Assembly: GCA_963821815.1 (NCBI GenBank)
Contig: CAWGFG010000006.1
Coordinates: forward strand, 372,001-436,000
DNA from: JASGTU01 sp963821815
Lineage (GTDB): Bacteria > Chloroflexota > Anaerolineae > Caldilineales > Caldilineaceae
Length of the DNA stretch: 64,000 nt
Reading direction: 5' to 3'
This document shows positions 33,684 to 42,841 of this stretch, in pieces. A model generated the notes under the pieces. It ran no database searches, was not told where the DNA came from, and was given only the letters and a program-made list of their open reading frames with translations. The position numbers and the translations under genes are program-made. Position 1 is the first letter of the stretch; the number at the start of each line of letters is the position of its first letter.

Positions 33684-35204
33684 CTACGCCAGACCGTAAA
33701 TATCCTCAAATTTCTCGGTTAGGTACTTCTTGTACGGAGCCGTATCGATCGACCTGCCGGTGATGCGTTCCACCAATTCCATCGTCGTATATTTGCTGCC
33801 GTATTGGTAGATATGCTCAGTGAACCAGTTGAGAAGCGTAAAGAACTTGCCTGTCTCTATTTCGGCAGGAATCTCCGGATGATCCTGCAGAGCGACGGCG
33901 TAGAACTGCGATGCAAGTACGTTGCCCAGTTGATAGCCTTGGAACATACCGCCGATGGAGTCGGTGTACCAGTGCACGTCCTGCATCACGCCATCCCGGT
34001 CATTCTGAGGCGTCACGCCCAGGTACTCGCGGTACTTAGCATTCCATGCTTCCGGCAGCTCGGCTATCGACAGGGAGCCGTCCAGCAGCGCCATCTCCAG
34101 TTCGAACCGGATAATGATATGTAGGGCATAGGTTACCTCATCCGCTTCGACGCGAATGAGGCTCGGATGCACTCGGTTCACGGCCTTGTAGAAGGATTCC
34201 ATGGGGAAGTCGCCCAACAGCTCTGGGAAGTACTCCTGCGCCTTAGGATAATAGCCCTTCCAGAATGCCTTGCTGCGACCGACCAGGTTTTCCCATGAAC
34301 GCGACTGGCTTTCATGAACAGCCGACGAAGTGCCATGGTCGAGTGGCGTTCGGTCGTACTTAGTGTTGATGCCCTGTTCATACATCGCATGCCCAGCTTC
34401 ATGCATGGTGCCGAATAGCCCAGCGAAGTTCTCTTTGTAGTAGCGGGTAGTAATGCGAACGTCGCCGTGACCGAATTCTATAGTAAACGGATGGTGCGTT
34501 ACATCCAGACGGCCGCGTGAGAAATCATAGCCGATCATCTCGGCTACTTCCATGTTCAGAGGGACCTGCTTATCAATGGAAAAAACGGCGCTCTCGGGCA
34601 GCGTGAACTCAAGACCTGTGTCGTGGATGCGCTGCACGAACGGCGTGAGGAACTCGCGCAGATCCGCGAAGATGGGCTGAATGGTTGCCACAGACATGCC
34701 GTAGTCGAAGCGATCGATATGCGCATCGGCTGGATGATCCTTCTCGGGAAAATAGTCCGCATACCGCCGACTCAGTTCCAGTGTTTTCTCCAGATAGGGC
34801 TGAATAGCCTTGAAATCGTTGGCCGGACGCGCCAAAGCCCATGCGGAGAAGCATGCTGCAGTGTGCTCGGCAAATTCGTACTGGAACTCAGCCGGTACCC
34901 GTGATTCTCGATCATAGTTGCGACGTACAACTCGGGCTAGCGCCGCATCGTCGGATCCATAGGGCAGGGATTCGGTATAGGACTCGAATTCCGCCAGTGC
35001 CTCACCGAAACTGGGATCGATCAATTTTTCATTGGCCAGACCGCGCAATGTGGCAGATTGCCTTGCGCGTGCGGCAGCGCCACCTGTCGGCATATAGGTT
35101 GACTGGTCCCACATGAGCACGTTGGCAGCCGATTCCAGATCGTTTATGACGTGGAGCAGCACGAGCAGTTTGGTCTTCGAAGGGTGGTCTTTGAGTTCGC
35201 TCAT
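33684..35204 (-). CDS. M32 family metallocarboxypeptidase (thermostable carboxypeptidase 1 type)
   Basis: A 506-residue cytosolic zinc carboxypeptidase. HEAGHAMYEQG near residues 268-278 gives the HExxH zinc site and catalytic Glu, with the family block ESQSRSWENLVGRS and the downstream HPSLIRVEADEVTY containing a zinc-binding Glu. Length is typical (about 500). It removes C-terminal residues broadly, except Pro. ATG 35204 has GAGGAGG 5 bases upstream. Single-gene unit. Confidence 0.94.
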   Translation of the reverse strand: MSELKDHPSKTKLLVLLHVINDLESAANVLMWDQSTYMPTGGAAARARQSATLRGLANEKLIDPSFGEALAEFESYTESLPYGSDDAALARVVRRNYDRESRVPAEFQYEFAEHTAACFSAWALARPANDFKAIQPYLEKTLELSRRYADYFPEKDHPADAHIDRFDYGMSVATIQPIFADLREFLTPFVQRIHDTGLEFTLPESAVFSIDKQVPLNMEVAEMIGYDFSRGRLDVTHHPFTIEFGHGDVRITTRYYKENFAGLFGTMHEAGHAMYEQGINTKYDRTPLDHGTSSAVHESQSRSWENLVGRSKAFWKGYYPKAQEYFPELLGDFPMESFYKAVNRVHPSLIRVEADEVTYALHIIIRFELEMALLDGSLSIAELPEAWNAKYREYLGVTPQNDRDGVMQDVHWYTDSIGGMFQGYQLGNVLASQFYAVALQDHPEIPAEIETGKFFTLLNWFTEHIYQYGSKYTTMELVERITGRSIDTAPYKKYLTEKFEDIYGLA

Positions 35205-35394
35205 TCTATCCTCCTCGAGAGATTAGTTTGGGCGTCGGCTTTGAGCATCTTGAGATTTAACCTGGCACACCGTATGATCCGATCTCGCATTGTAATTGTA
35301 TGGGAATATAAATATTGTTAGGAGAAGTCTAGCTGTTTTGCCATGGCTAAAGCAAATCCGACCCTGCACTAGTTCGCGCCGAAGGAAAAAATCT

Positions 35395-35423
35395 TTGGCC
35401 AAGTTGTTGAGGCCGGTTATAAT
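35395..35423 (+). promoter_or_regulatory. Candidate sigma-70 promoter of the S1-domain gene
   Basis: TTGGCC (35395-35400), 17-base spacer, perfect TATAAT (35418-35423). The predicted leader is about 94 bases. The rest of the 319-base gap (35205-35523) shows nothing else I can name. Confidence 0.5.
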
Positions 35424-35523
35424 GTGGAATGGCAGTCAATTGCCTGAATAAAATCCTGAGGATTCGCGCATTGGCCTTGTTCATATATGGGCAACCAATG
35501 CGGAGGTGTTTGGAGGAAACCTG

Positions 35524-36780
35524 ATGTCTGAGAATAAGCAGCCCAATATCAATGAAGAAGCCGTCATAGAATCGGCTGAAGAAGAGCAAGACAGCGTAGA
35601 AGAGACGGCCGAGCAGACAGAGACTGAACCTGTCGCTGAGACAGAAGCCATAGTGGAATCTGTATCTGAGGCGGAGACCACTGAAGAGCCTGTTGCTGAG
35701 GCGGAGGACGTAGAAGAACCGGTCGCTGAGACGGAAGGCACTGAAGAGCCTGTTGCTGAGACGGAGGCCACAGAAGAGTCTGTCTCTGAGGCGGAGGTTG
35801 TAGAAGAACCGGTCGCTGAGACGGAAGTCACTGAAGAGTCTGTCTCTAAGGCGGAGGCCACAGAAAAGCCCGTCACTGAGACGGAGGCCGTAGAAGAACC
35901 TGAAGAAACAACTTCAGAAGAACCTGTTGTGGCGTCTTCAGAGGCGTCCGTAGAGGACGTTGCGGCGGATGTCGAACCATCCACTGAGTCATCGACCGAC
36001 GAAAGCGCAGCTTCTGATGAAGATAGCGACGAGGATGACGAGAAGAAGGTTGTTCGCATGCTAGCTGTCGGCCAGCAGGTGAATGGCGTTGTCAAACGCA
36101 TCACCGATTTTGGCGCCTTTGTTGATATCGGCGTTGGCAGAGATGGTTTGATTCACGTATCCGAGTTGTCGATCAATCGAGTGGGCAAGGTTAGCGATGT
36201 CCTCAGTGAGAGCCAAGAGATACAGCCTTGGATCAAGAAGCTAGACCGCGAACGCAATCGCATCAGCCTCACACTGATCGATCCCGAGATGAAGACCATT
36301 CGGGATTTGAAGCAAGACGAGGTCGTATCCGGTACAGTCACCCGCATCCTTCCCTATGGCGCCTTCGTGGATATCGGCATCGGTCGAGACGCGCTGTTGC
36401 ACGTGCGCGAGATGAGCAATAAGTTTGTCGAGAAGCCGGAAGACGTGGTTTCCGTGGGCGAGGAACTGGAAGCTCGAATTGTTGAACTGAGCCGCCGCCG
36501 CGGTCGAGTGGACCTGAGCCTCAAGGGCCTGCGCGATGAGCCGGAAGACGAAATCGCTGTCGAGGTAATGGACGAAGACGGCGAATATGAAGAGCTCGAG
36601 GATGAATTCGAGAATGTTGAAGTCCTGTCTCCCATGGAATTAGCCTTCAAAAAGGCCGTCGAAGCCGAAGGCGGAGAAGTTAAGGCGCCAAAGCGCTCTA
36701 ACAGAAAAAGCAAAGGCGGCAAGACGCAGTCCATTCAGGACGAAATTATCGCTCGCACACTGGACACCAGCCGCAAGTAG
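35524..36780 (+). CDS. Two-domain S1 RNA-binding protein with acidic repeat N-terminus
   Basis: A 418-residue protein. Residues 1-180 are strongly acidic and include nine 10-residue repeats of the type E-P/S-V-A/S-E-T/A-E-x-x-E. Two S1 (OB-fold) domains follow at about 181-250 (GVVKRITDFGAFVDIGVG) and 265-340 (GTVTRILPYGAFVDIGIG), then a basic/acidic tail ending KSKGGKTQSIQDE. It probably binds RNA and may be a short ribosomal protein S1 analogue, as two- to four-domain S1 proteins serve in several phyla; this is inference. ATG 35524 has GGAGG 8 bases upstream; an upstream in-frame ATG at 35506 lacks one. A textbook terminator follows. Confidence 0.9.
   Translation: MSENKQPNINEEAVIESAEEEQDSVEETAEQTETEPVAETEAIVESVSEAETTEEPVAEAEDVEEPVAETEGTEEPVAETEATEESVSEAEVVEEPVAETEVTEESVSKAEATEKPVTETEAVEEPEETTSEEPVVASSEASVEDVAADVEPSTESSTDESAASDEDSDEDDEKKVVRMLAVGQQVNGVVKRITDFGAFVDIGVGRDGLIHVSELSINRVGKVSDVLSESQEIQPWIKKLDRERNRISLTLIDPEMKTIRDLKQDEVVSGTVTRILPYGAFVDIGIGRDALLHVREMSNKFVEKPEDVVSVGEELEARIVELSRRRGRVDLSLKGLRDEPEDEIAVEVMDEDGEYEELEDEFENVEVLSPMELAFKKAVEAEGGEVKAPKRSNRKSKGGKTQSIQDEIIARTLDTSRK
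35626..35895 (+). repeat. Nine tandem 30-bp coding repeats
   Basis: Units start at 35626, 35656, 35686 and so on to 35866, each 30 bases and in frame, encoding the acidic decapeptide repeat of the S1 protein. Neighbouring units differ by several bases, and some units two or four apart (for example those beginning 35716 and 35806) are more alike than neighbours, indicating expansion in larger blocks. Confidence 0.85.
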
Positions 36781-36811
36781 TAGCGCTTTCGTCGTTGAAA
36801 TTTGAACACTG

Positions 36812-36845
36812 AGAGGTGCGTGCAGACGCACCTCTTTTCTTTTTG
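36812..36845 (+). terminator. Rho-independent terminator of the S1-domain gene
   Basis: AGAGGTGCGT (36812-36821) and ACGCACCTCT (36826-36835) form a perfect 10-bp stem with a GCAG loop, followed by TTTCTTTTT. It lies 32 bases after the stop. Confidence 0.9.
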
Positions 36846-36933
36846 GCTATTCGATCTACAATATCAGGAAGCACTGAACAGCGTCGTACTGTATAGCAGA
36901 GGTGAAATACACAGGGAGAGAGGCGACAGAGGT

Positions 36934-37680
36934 ATGCAGATTAAAGGCAAACGCGCCCTTGTAACGGGCGGGGCGGTGCGAGTTGGCAAAACCATTTGTT
37001 TGATGCTGGCTGAGGAAGGAGCAGATGTAGCCTTTACCTACCATTCATCGCGCAAGGAAGCCGATGAGACTGCCCATGAAATTGCGGACTTTGGCGTTCA
37101 AAGCCTAGCGGTGCAATGTGATATATCAGACTGGGAAGCAGTCCAAGATATGGCGCAACAAGTAACTGTTGCGTTCGATTGCATCGATATACTCGTGAAC
37201 AGCGCCGGTCTATTCGAGCGTACGAAACTGCCTGAAGAAGATATGGATACGTGGCGAAAAGTCACACGTGTTTCCATCGACGGCACCTTCTATGTCACGA
37301 ATTCAATTCTGCCCTGTATGATCGAAAGGGGCGGTGTGATCGTCAACATACTGGACAATGTAGTCTCGCAAGCGTGGCCAGGATTCACGGCGCACGCGGT
37401 TGCAAAGTACGGTATGTTAGCGCTGACCAAACAATTCGCGGCGGAACTCAGTCCGGGCATTCGAACAAATGCCGTGGTGCCCGGTCCTATACTGCCAGCC
37501 GAAGACATGACGCAGGAAGCAATCGACAACGTGGCAAAGCGTACGTTGTTGAACCGTTGGGGCGATCCGGCGGATGCTGCCATGGCAGTAAAATACTTTA
37601 TCGAAGCAGACTATGCGATCGGTGAGACGTTAGTCGTGGACGGTGGTGAGCGCTACGGATTTATTCGAAAGTCGCAATGA
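36934..37680 (+). CDS. SDR family protein, pteridine-reductase-like, with His at the catalytic Tyr position
   Basis: A 248-residue SDR with TGGAVRVG (11-18), LVNSAGLF (87-94) and a C-terminal GETLVVDGG. The active-site region reads NILDNVVSQ, then FTAHAVAKYG: by spacing, Asp141 takes the Ser position (as Asp181 does in trypanosomatid pteridine reductase PTR1, from memory) and His154 takes the place of the catalytic Tyr, with Lys158 kept. Start ATG 36934 has GAGG about 11 bases upstream; the open frame extends to 36802 but that lies inside the preceding terminator. Function might be pteridine or other carbonyl reduction, or lost catalysis. It is 88 bases before dgt. Confidence 0.85.
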   Translation: MQIKGKRALVTGGAVRVGKTICLMLAEEGADVAFTYHSSRKEADETAHEIADFGVQSLAVQCDISDWEAVQDMAQQVTVAFDCIDILVNSAGLFERTKLPEEDMDTWRKVTRVSIDGTFYVTNSILPCMIERGGVIVNILDNVVSQAWPGFTAHAVAKYGMLALTKQFAAELSPGIRTNAVVPGPILPAEDMTQEAIDNVAKRTLLNRWGDPADAAMAVKYFIEADYAIGETLVVDGGERYGFIRKSQ

Positions 37681-37768
37681 GAAGTAACGCCGTTTACCAG
37701 AACACTAAGTGAAGGAAAAGCGGAATCTATAATCAAATGATGGTCAACGTGAGTACAGAGGAGACAGC

Positions 37769-38929
37769 ATGATTACACGCGAACAGCTTGAAGAGCGAGA
37801 GCGAGCTACTCTGGCGCCGTATGCCATGTGCAGCGGAGATAGCCTTGGACGAGTCTATCCGGATGACGAGCCAGCCTACCGTACTGCCTTTCAGCGCGAC
37901 CGCGACCGCGTCATCCATACAACCGCCTTTCGTCGGTTGGAGTACAAGACGCAGGTGTTTGTCTATTCTGAAGGAGACCATTATCGGAACCGCTTGACGC
38001 ATACAATCGAAGTCTCACAGATCGGCCGAACATTGGCCCGCAGCCTGGCCTGCAATGAAGACCTTACTGAGGCAATCTGTCTGGCGCACGATCTGGGTCA
38101 TGCGCCGTTTGGACACGTTGGCGAGGAGACGCTGAACGAGTTGATGAAAGATCATGGAGGCTATGATCACCAGCGTCAGACGTATCGGATCCTTACTGCA
38201 CTGGAAAGGCGCTATCCCGATCACCCCGGCTTGAACCTCACCTATGAAGTCCGGGAGGGCGTCGTAAAGCACGACACAAGCTACGATGTGGTTGACGCCA
38301 GTGAGTATGAACCGGAACTGCGCGGCACGTTGGAGTGCCAGCTAAGCAACCTTGCAGATGAAATCGCCTACGATACGAGTGATCTGGATGATGGGCTGCG
38401 CAGTGGCATCCTCGCTCCCGGCGACGTAGTACAGCTGGCGATCGCGCAGCGTGTACTTTCCAGTCTTGACGAATCGCCGCAGGCAGATTTAGCCGACCCT
38501 ATGTTGCGGCATCGCTTCATCCGACGACTGGTCAGCATTGTAGTAGGCGATACGATCGCTACCACCGACGCCAGCCTGCATGATGCCGGTATCACGACAG
38601 TCAACGATCTTCGTCGCCTGCCAGAAAACATTGTCGGTTACTCGTCGGAAATGGGTGAAGAGAACGCTGAACTGAAGCGATACTTGTATGCCAATTTCTA
38701 TCGGCACTACCGCGTGGTTCGAATGGCGATGAAGGCTAATAGAACGCTCGTGCGGTTGTTCGAGTCATATATTGAGCAACCGGCACAACTTCCGCCCAAT
38801 TCAATCCTCAAAGATGTATTGGAAAGGGAAGGCCTGCATCGGGCAGTCTGCGACTACATTGCCGGGATGACGGATCGATTCGCCGTGCAAGAATATCAAC
38901 GCTTATTCGACCCGACTGAATCTGTCTAG
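37769..38929 (+). CDS. dgt: Deoxyguanosinetriphosphate triphosphohydrolase-like protein
   Basis: A 386-residue HD-domain dNTP triphosphohydrolase, which splits dGTP (or other dNTPs) to the nucleoside and triphosphate. Typical blocks are RTAFQRDRDRVIHTTAFRRL (split as RTAFQRDRDR and VIHTTAFRRLEYKTQV), RLTHTIEVSQIGR and the metal-binding LAHDLGHAPFGHVGE. The C-terminal helical part is shorter than in E. coli Dgt (505 residues), matching the type 2 deoxyguanosine hydrolases. ATG 37769 has GAGGAG 5 bases upstream. It is convergent with the next gene, 8 bases away. Confidence 0.93.
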   Translation: MITREQLEERERATLAPYAMCSGDSLGRVYPDDEPAYRTAFQRDRDRVIHTTAFRRLEYKTQVFVYSEGDHYRNRLTHTIEVSQIGRTLARSLACNEDLTEAICLAHDLGHAPFGHVGEETLNELMKDHGGYDHQRQTYRILTALERRYPDHPGLNLTYEVREGVVKHDTSYDVVDASEYEPELRGTLECQLSNLADEIAYDTSDLDDGLRSGILAPGDVVQLAIAQRVLSSLDESPQADLADPMLRHRFIRRLVSIVVGDTIATTDASLHDAGITTVNDLRRLPENIVGYSSEMGEENAELKRYLYANFYRHYRVVRMAMKANRTLVRLFESYIEQPAQLPPNSILKDVLEREGLHRAVCDYIAGMTDRFAVQEYQRLFDPTESV

Positions 38930-38937
38930 AAATTGTG

Positions 38938-40293
38938 CTATTTGCGTGATCGAATAGTAAGCTCCAGTTTCAGGTTGCGGAACACACCTTCAGTCTCACC
39001 TTCAGAAAGATAGTCAGCTTCCAGCACTTCGCAGTCCAGGACGAGATCTGCACCGATCAACTGGAAGCTGAGGCCTGGCTGCGCTACAACCGGTGCAGGA
39101 GCATCGGGCATCTGGCGCACAAAAGCCGGTTCCAGGTTGTGGTCAACAGCATATTCGCTGAGCAGCACCCGTGTCTGATTTGCCTTGGCCTTTTCCTGCT
39201 TTTTGTCATACAACCATACATCCAGCGCTACGACGCTATCCGGGTTGTCGTTGAGGATTCCGTTTTTGACGTTCACGCCCATGCCGCATTCCCCGATGTA
39301 CTCGTTGGTGGCAGGGTCGCTAATAGCAAAGGATTCCTCGTAATCGATTACGCCGGCGCGGTAATTCACGAGGAAGGTATTTAGCGCTTTTCCCGCTGTA
39401 ATCGGCGGCTCTTTAGGATAGGGTGCATGTACAGACGTCTTCGCCGCCGCCGGCGCCACAGGAGGTTTGGGCGGATAATAAGCGCTTGCCTGCTCCTGCT
39501 GTGCAATGCTGACTGACGATTCGTCAAAGTACTCGTCATCGTCGTAGGTTTGACCTTCCACGACCGGAACTCCAGCCGGATATAATATGTCCTCGTCCGG
39601 ATCGCGTTCGAAACTGTAATCGCCCTGTCCGCCATATGAGCTGCCGCCAACGCCCAGTACGTCGTCGTACGGGTCCTGCCCGTCGTCGCCGAAGTCACGC
39701 GTGCTATCACCGCCTCGCGCCATGCGGCTGAGAATGTATATGCCTCCGCCGATGAGTACTATGATCAGGAGAATGGAGAAGAACCAACGTATCCATGTTC
39801 GACCACCAGCACCGTCGTCCTGGCTTTCTACAGCTGCTCCGGTCTCATCAACGTTCGGCTGCACCTGCATGATGTCGGCTGAATTGACGCCTAATCCCTG
39901 TGCTAGATTGGCTAGGTCGTTGATGTAGATACGAGCGTTCACCTGCGAACTGGAATCGAAATAGGCTTGTGCGGCTGCGATTTCACCGGCTAGGTCGTCA
40001 TTCAGATCATAGAGGCGCATGCGCGCCGTCTCTTCGGCACTCTCGTCTGGGTAGTAGGCATAGACCTGGGCGACGGATGCGATATACTGCGCCTTTGCCT
40101 CCTGCGACAGATCGCTGGGCCATGCATTGCTCCATTGAACAGGCCAGATCACCCAACCGATAAGTAAGCCAACAATGACGCCGACCACTGCACCAACAAC
40201 GATAGACCGACCATCCAGCGCCTTGACCTGCTCCAGAATGCCGGCGCCGTGCCCAGTTTCGTCCTGAAATTCCGGGTCGTAGTTTTGTGTCAT
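38938..40293 (-). CDS. Hypothetical membrane protein with two transmembrane helices
   Basis: A 451-residue protein I do not recognise. It has a cytoplasmic N-terminus, a helix at about 32-52 (Gly/Val-rich), a probable extracellular helical segment (60-160), a second helix at about 170-190 (FFSILLIIVLIGGGIYIL), and a long acidic, low-complexity cytoplasmic part (195-290). The C-terminal domain (about 300-451) is a compact beta-rich domain containing NEYIGECGMGVNV, DSVVALDVWLYDKKQ and GVFRNLKLELTI. The start is ATG 40293 with GGAGGA 8 bases upstream; an in-frame GTG at 40308 overlaps that site. It appears to be monocistronic and probably belongs to a lineage-specific family. Confidence 0.8.
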   Translation of the reverse strand: MTQNYDPEFQDETGHGAGILEQVKALDGRSIVVGAVVGVIVGLLIGWVIWPVQWSNAWPSDLSQEAKAQYIASVAQVYAYYPDESAEETARMRLYDLNDDLAGEIAAAQAYFDSSSQVNARIYINDLANLAQGLGVNSADIMQVQPNVDETGAAVESQDDGAGGRTWIRWFFSILLIIVLIGGGIYILSRMARGGDSTRDFGDDGQDPYDDVLGVGGSSYGGQGDYSFERDPDEDILYPAGVPVVEGQTYDDDEYFDESSVSIAQQEQASAYYPPKPPVAPAAAKTSVHAPYPKEPPITAGKALNTFLVNYRAGVIDYEESFAISDPATNEYIGECGMGVNVKNGILNDNPDSVVALDVWLYDKKQEKAKANQTRVLLSEYAVDHNLEPAFVRQMPDAPAPVVAQPGLSFQLIGADLVLDCEVLEADYLSEGETEGVFRNLKLELTIRSRK

Positions 40294-40380
40294 CGTTGAT
40301 TCCTCCACAAGTGTTGGCCTACAGCCTCACATAGCTGCTATGGAATACCGGGCGACTTCTACAAGATAGGATACGAACCG

Positions 40381-41520
40381 CTATAGCAGCGATTGATCGC
40401 CTCGCGCCTTCAGCTCTTCGACGATATCGCGCACGTGCTGCATTTTTGTTTTATGACCCACCAGCAGTGCATCACCGGTATCTACAATGACCATATCGTG
40501 CACGTCGATAAGGGCAACAGTCTTGTCGCTGTAGACGATGTTGCCGTCACTGGATACTTTGACCACATCTCCATGCACAATCAGATTGCCGTCTTTGAAC
40601 GGCAGCACCTCTTCGAGCGCGTTCCAACTGCCTACATCGTTCCAGCCTGCATCCAACGGGACGACCGCCACGTTACTAGCGCCTTCCATGATGCCGTCGT
40701 CGAAGGAAATGGCTTCGACGCTCTCCCAGAGTGATTCGATCTGAGATTGAGAATCCTCGTCGGTGAGACCCTTGTCAAGTAATTCGGTGATGCCCGTGAT
40801 GGTTTCGCTCAATTCAGTCAGCTGGCGCCTGAACTCGTCGACCAGCCTGTCAGCTCGAACGACGAAGATGCCGCCGTTCCAGTAGTGGCGTCCGCCGGTT
40901 AGGAAGATTTCTGCCAGGGCGAGATTTGGTTTTTCCAGAAACTGTGAAACCGCATAGATTGGCAGCGGGCAGGCGTCATTCGGTGGATACAGAACTTCAC
41001 CGCGTTCAATGTATCCGTATCCGGTGTGGGCTGAGGTTGGCTGAATTCCGAGAGTGACAATGTTACCCATCTCAGCCGCGCGAATGGCACATTGCAGGGC
41101 GGTGTGAAAAGCATTCTCGTCCGGAATGGCATGGTCTGAATGCATGAGCGCGACGACGGCGTCTGGTGCGCGCCTGTAAATGCGAAAGACAGACAACGCA
41201 ACAGCAGGCGCCGTGTTGCGACCGGAAGGTTCGAGTATGATTTGTCCGCTCTTCAAGAACGGTAACTGTTCTTGACATAAGCCTCCATAATCCTTGCCGG
41301 TTGCCACCAGAATGTGATCCTTAGCAATCAACCCATCTATGCGGTCGACCGTTGTTTGAATCATGGTTTTTCCGTCGCCTGTTATATCCGAAAATTGCTT
41401 CGGATGCGAGCGTCGGCTGCTGGGCCACAGACGCGTCCCAACGCCGCCTGCGAGGATGACCGCATAGACGTTAGGTGTCGTAGACGCATGCGGGAGAGAT
41501 TCGCTGTTAGCTGCGCACAT
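40381..41520 (-). CDS. manC: Mannose-1-phosphate guanylyltransferase
   Basis: A 379-residue nucleotidyltransferase making GDP-mannose from mannose 1-phosphate and GTP. The signature AVILAGGVGTRLWPSSRR (about 20-37) followed by HPKQF, FLEKPN and the C-terminal left-handed helix region (NDVGSWNAL, VDTGDALLV) are typical. It lacks the phosphomannose isomerase domain of bifunctional ManC/AlgA proteins, so it is the short single-function form. It overlaps dprA by 14 bases and is the second gene of that unit. GDP-mannose would feed envelope glycopolymers, which fits the LCP protein elsewhere in the window. Confidence 0.92.
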   Translation of the reverse strand: MCAANSESLPHASTTPNVYAVILAGGVGTRLWPSSRRSHPKQFSDITGDGKTMIQTTVDRIDGLIAKDHILVATGKDYGGLCQEQLPFLKSGQIILEPSGRNTAPAVALSVFRIYRRAPDAVVALMHSDHAIPDENAFHTALQCAIRAAEMGNIVTLGIQPTSAHTGYGYIERGEVLYPPNDACPLPIYAVSQFLEKPNLALAEIFLTGGRHYWNGGIFVVRADRLVDEFRRQLTELSETITGITELLDKGLTDEDSQSQIESLWESVEAISFDDGIMEGASNVAVVPLDAGWNDVGSWNALEEVLPFKDGNLIVHGDVVKVSSDGNIVYSDKTVALIDVHDMVIVDTGDALLVGHKTKMQHVRDIVEELKARGDQSLL

Positions 41521-42586
41521 AGCTGAGTCCGCCTACCTGTCTTACCATGCCCTTCAACTCCAGCAAGGTGAGCATACTTGAGACTTGTGCCGTGGTCAGT
41601 TCGCAACTTCGCACGATATCGTCGACGTGAATGGGTTGATGAGATATGACTTCGAGTACACGGTCCTCTTCCGGATCGAGCGGCAACATACGTTGCTGGT
41701 ATTGTACATCCGCAAGATGTTCCAAGTTAAGTTGCTCCAGCACATCGTCAGTCGATAGAAGTGGAGTCGCACCTTTTTGAATGAGGTCATTACAGCCTGC
41801 GCTGCCGGGGCTGGTTATGTTGCCCGGCACCGCAAAGACATCACGCCCTTGTTCAGCAGCAAACCTCGCGGTGATTAGCGCTCCACTGCGTTTGGGCGCC
41901 TCCACGATGACGACGGCCTTGCTAAGCCCGCTGATCACACGGTTTCGCGGCGGAAAATTGTTTGCTTCAGGTCGAGCGCCTAGCGGGTACTCGCTGACGA
42001 CCGCTCCGTTTTCGGCTATGCGAGCAGCTAGCCCACGATTTTCTGGCGGGTAGATCTGGTCAACGCCGCTGCCAAGAACGGCGATGGTGCGCTGATGAGC
42101 CTCAAGCGCAGCTTTGTGTGCGATGGTGTCTATGCCTAGTGCCAGACCACTGACGATCGTCACGCCGTAGCGCGCTAATTCGCTCGAAACTCGTGACGCC
42201 ACGTCTCGACCGTACACGCTGGCACGTCGCGTGCCGACGATTCCCACCGACCAGATGTCGTCTTCCACAAGCGTACCGCGTACGTATAGCAGTGGGGGTG
42301 AGGCGTCCAGAGACTTGAGGTTGACCGGGTAATCCACATCCTGCCAGGTAACGACTCGGATACCGGCATCCCGGACTCTATCCAGTTCAGACTGGGGATT
42401 AACTGTCTGGCGAGCCTGCAGCAAATTCGATATGCTGCGCTTGTCTAGACCGGCTTCTTTTAGCTTCGACATCGAACCATTCCATGCGGCGCCTGCACTG
42501 CCAAAGATTTCAATTAGGGCGGCCATGCGCGCAGGGCCGATACCTGATACTTTATTGAAGCCGATCCAATATGCAGTCTCTTCCAC
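41507..42586 (-). CDS. dprA: DNA-processing protein DprA
   Basis: A 359-residue DprA (Smf) protein, which loads RecA on incoming single-stranded DNA during transformation. It has an N-terminal helix-hairpin-helix-like segment (NKVSGIGPARMAAL), the extended Rossmann fold with GTRRASVYG, SGLALGIDTIAHKAAL, GSGVDQIYPPEN, PPRNRVISGLS, EAPKRSGALITA and FAVPGNI, and a C-terminal winged-helix domain (about 300-359). The start is a GTG with no clear ribosome site. It heads a two-gene unit with manC. No other competence gene is in the window. Confidence 0.94.
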   Translation of the reverse strand: MEETAYWIGFNKVSGIGPARMAALIEIFGSAGAAWNGSMSKLKEAGLDKRSISNLLQARQTVNPQSELDRVRDAGIRVVTWQDVDYPVNLKSLDASPPLLYVRGTLVEDDIWSVGIVGTRRASVYGRDVASRVSSELARYGVTIVSGLALGIDTIAHKAALEAHQRTIAVLGSGVDQIYPPENRGLAARIAENGAVVSEYPLGARPEANNFPPRNRVISGLSKAVVIVEAPKRSGALITARFAAEQGRDVFAVPGNITSPGSAGCNDLIQKGATPLLSTDDVLEQLNLEHLADVQYQQRMLPLDPEEDRVLEVISHQPIHVDDIVRSCELTTAQVSSMLTLLELKGMVRQVGGLSYVRS

Positions 42587-42841
42587 GGTTGCTGTGTCTG
42601 GGTGGCTGCGCTGTTTCTATAAGATGATGACGGAGTTGCGCGATTGTAAAGTTACTAGTGTCGAGCATACTGTATGTGTAGCGAATTTGTCAAACGATAG
42701 AGAACATGCAACGAATTTTGGCAATTGCAATCGCAGGTACGGATCGGATTCATCTGATGATTGTGACGTTCGACAAGCGGGCGGTGTTGGCGGAGGGGTA
42801 TGGTTTCAACTAGCCTGGTAATTCAAGCAGTGCGTCTTCGG

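Noticed and set aside
35626..35895. Possible CRISPR array, because of 30-bp regularly spaced repeats
   Set aside because: Units are contiguous without spacers, in frame, and encode a decapeptide repeat within a real gene; no cas genes are present.
36802..36933. N-terminal extension of the SDR at 36934
   Set aside because: These codons include the T-run terminator of the S1 gene, and the Rossmann motif begins just after ATG 36934.
42432..42821. 129-codon plus-strand open frame opposite the dprA start
   Set aside because: It overlaps the conserved dprA N-terminus antisense and has no ribosome site; the composition is not protein-like.
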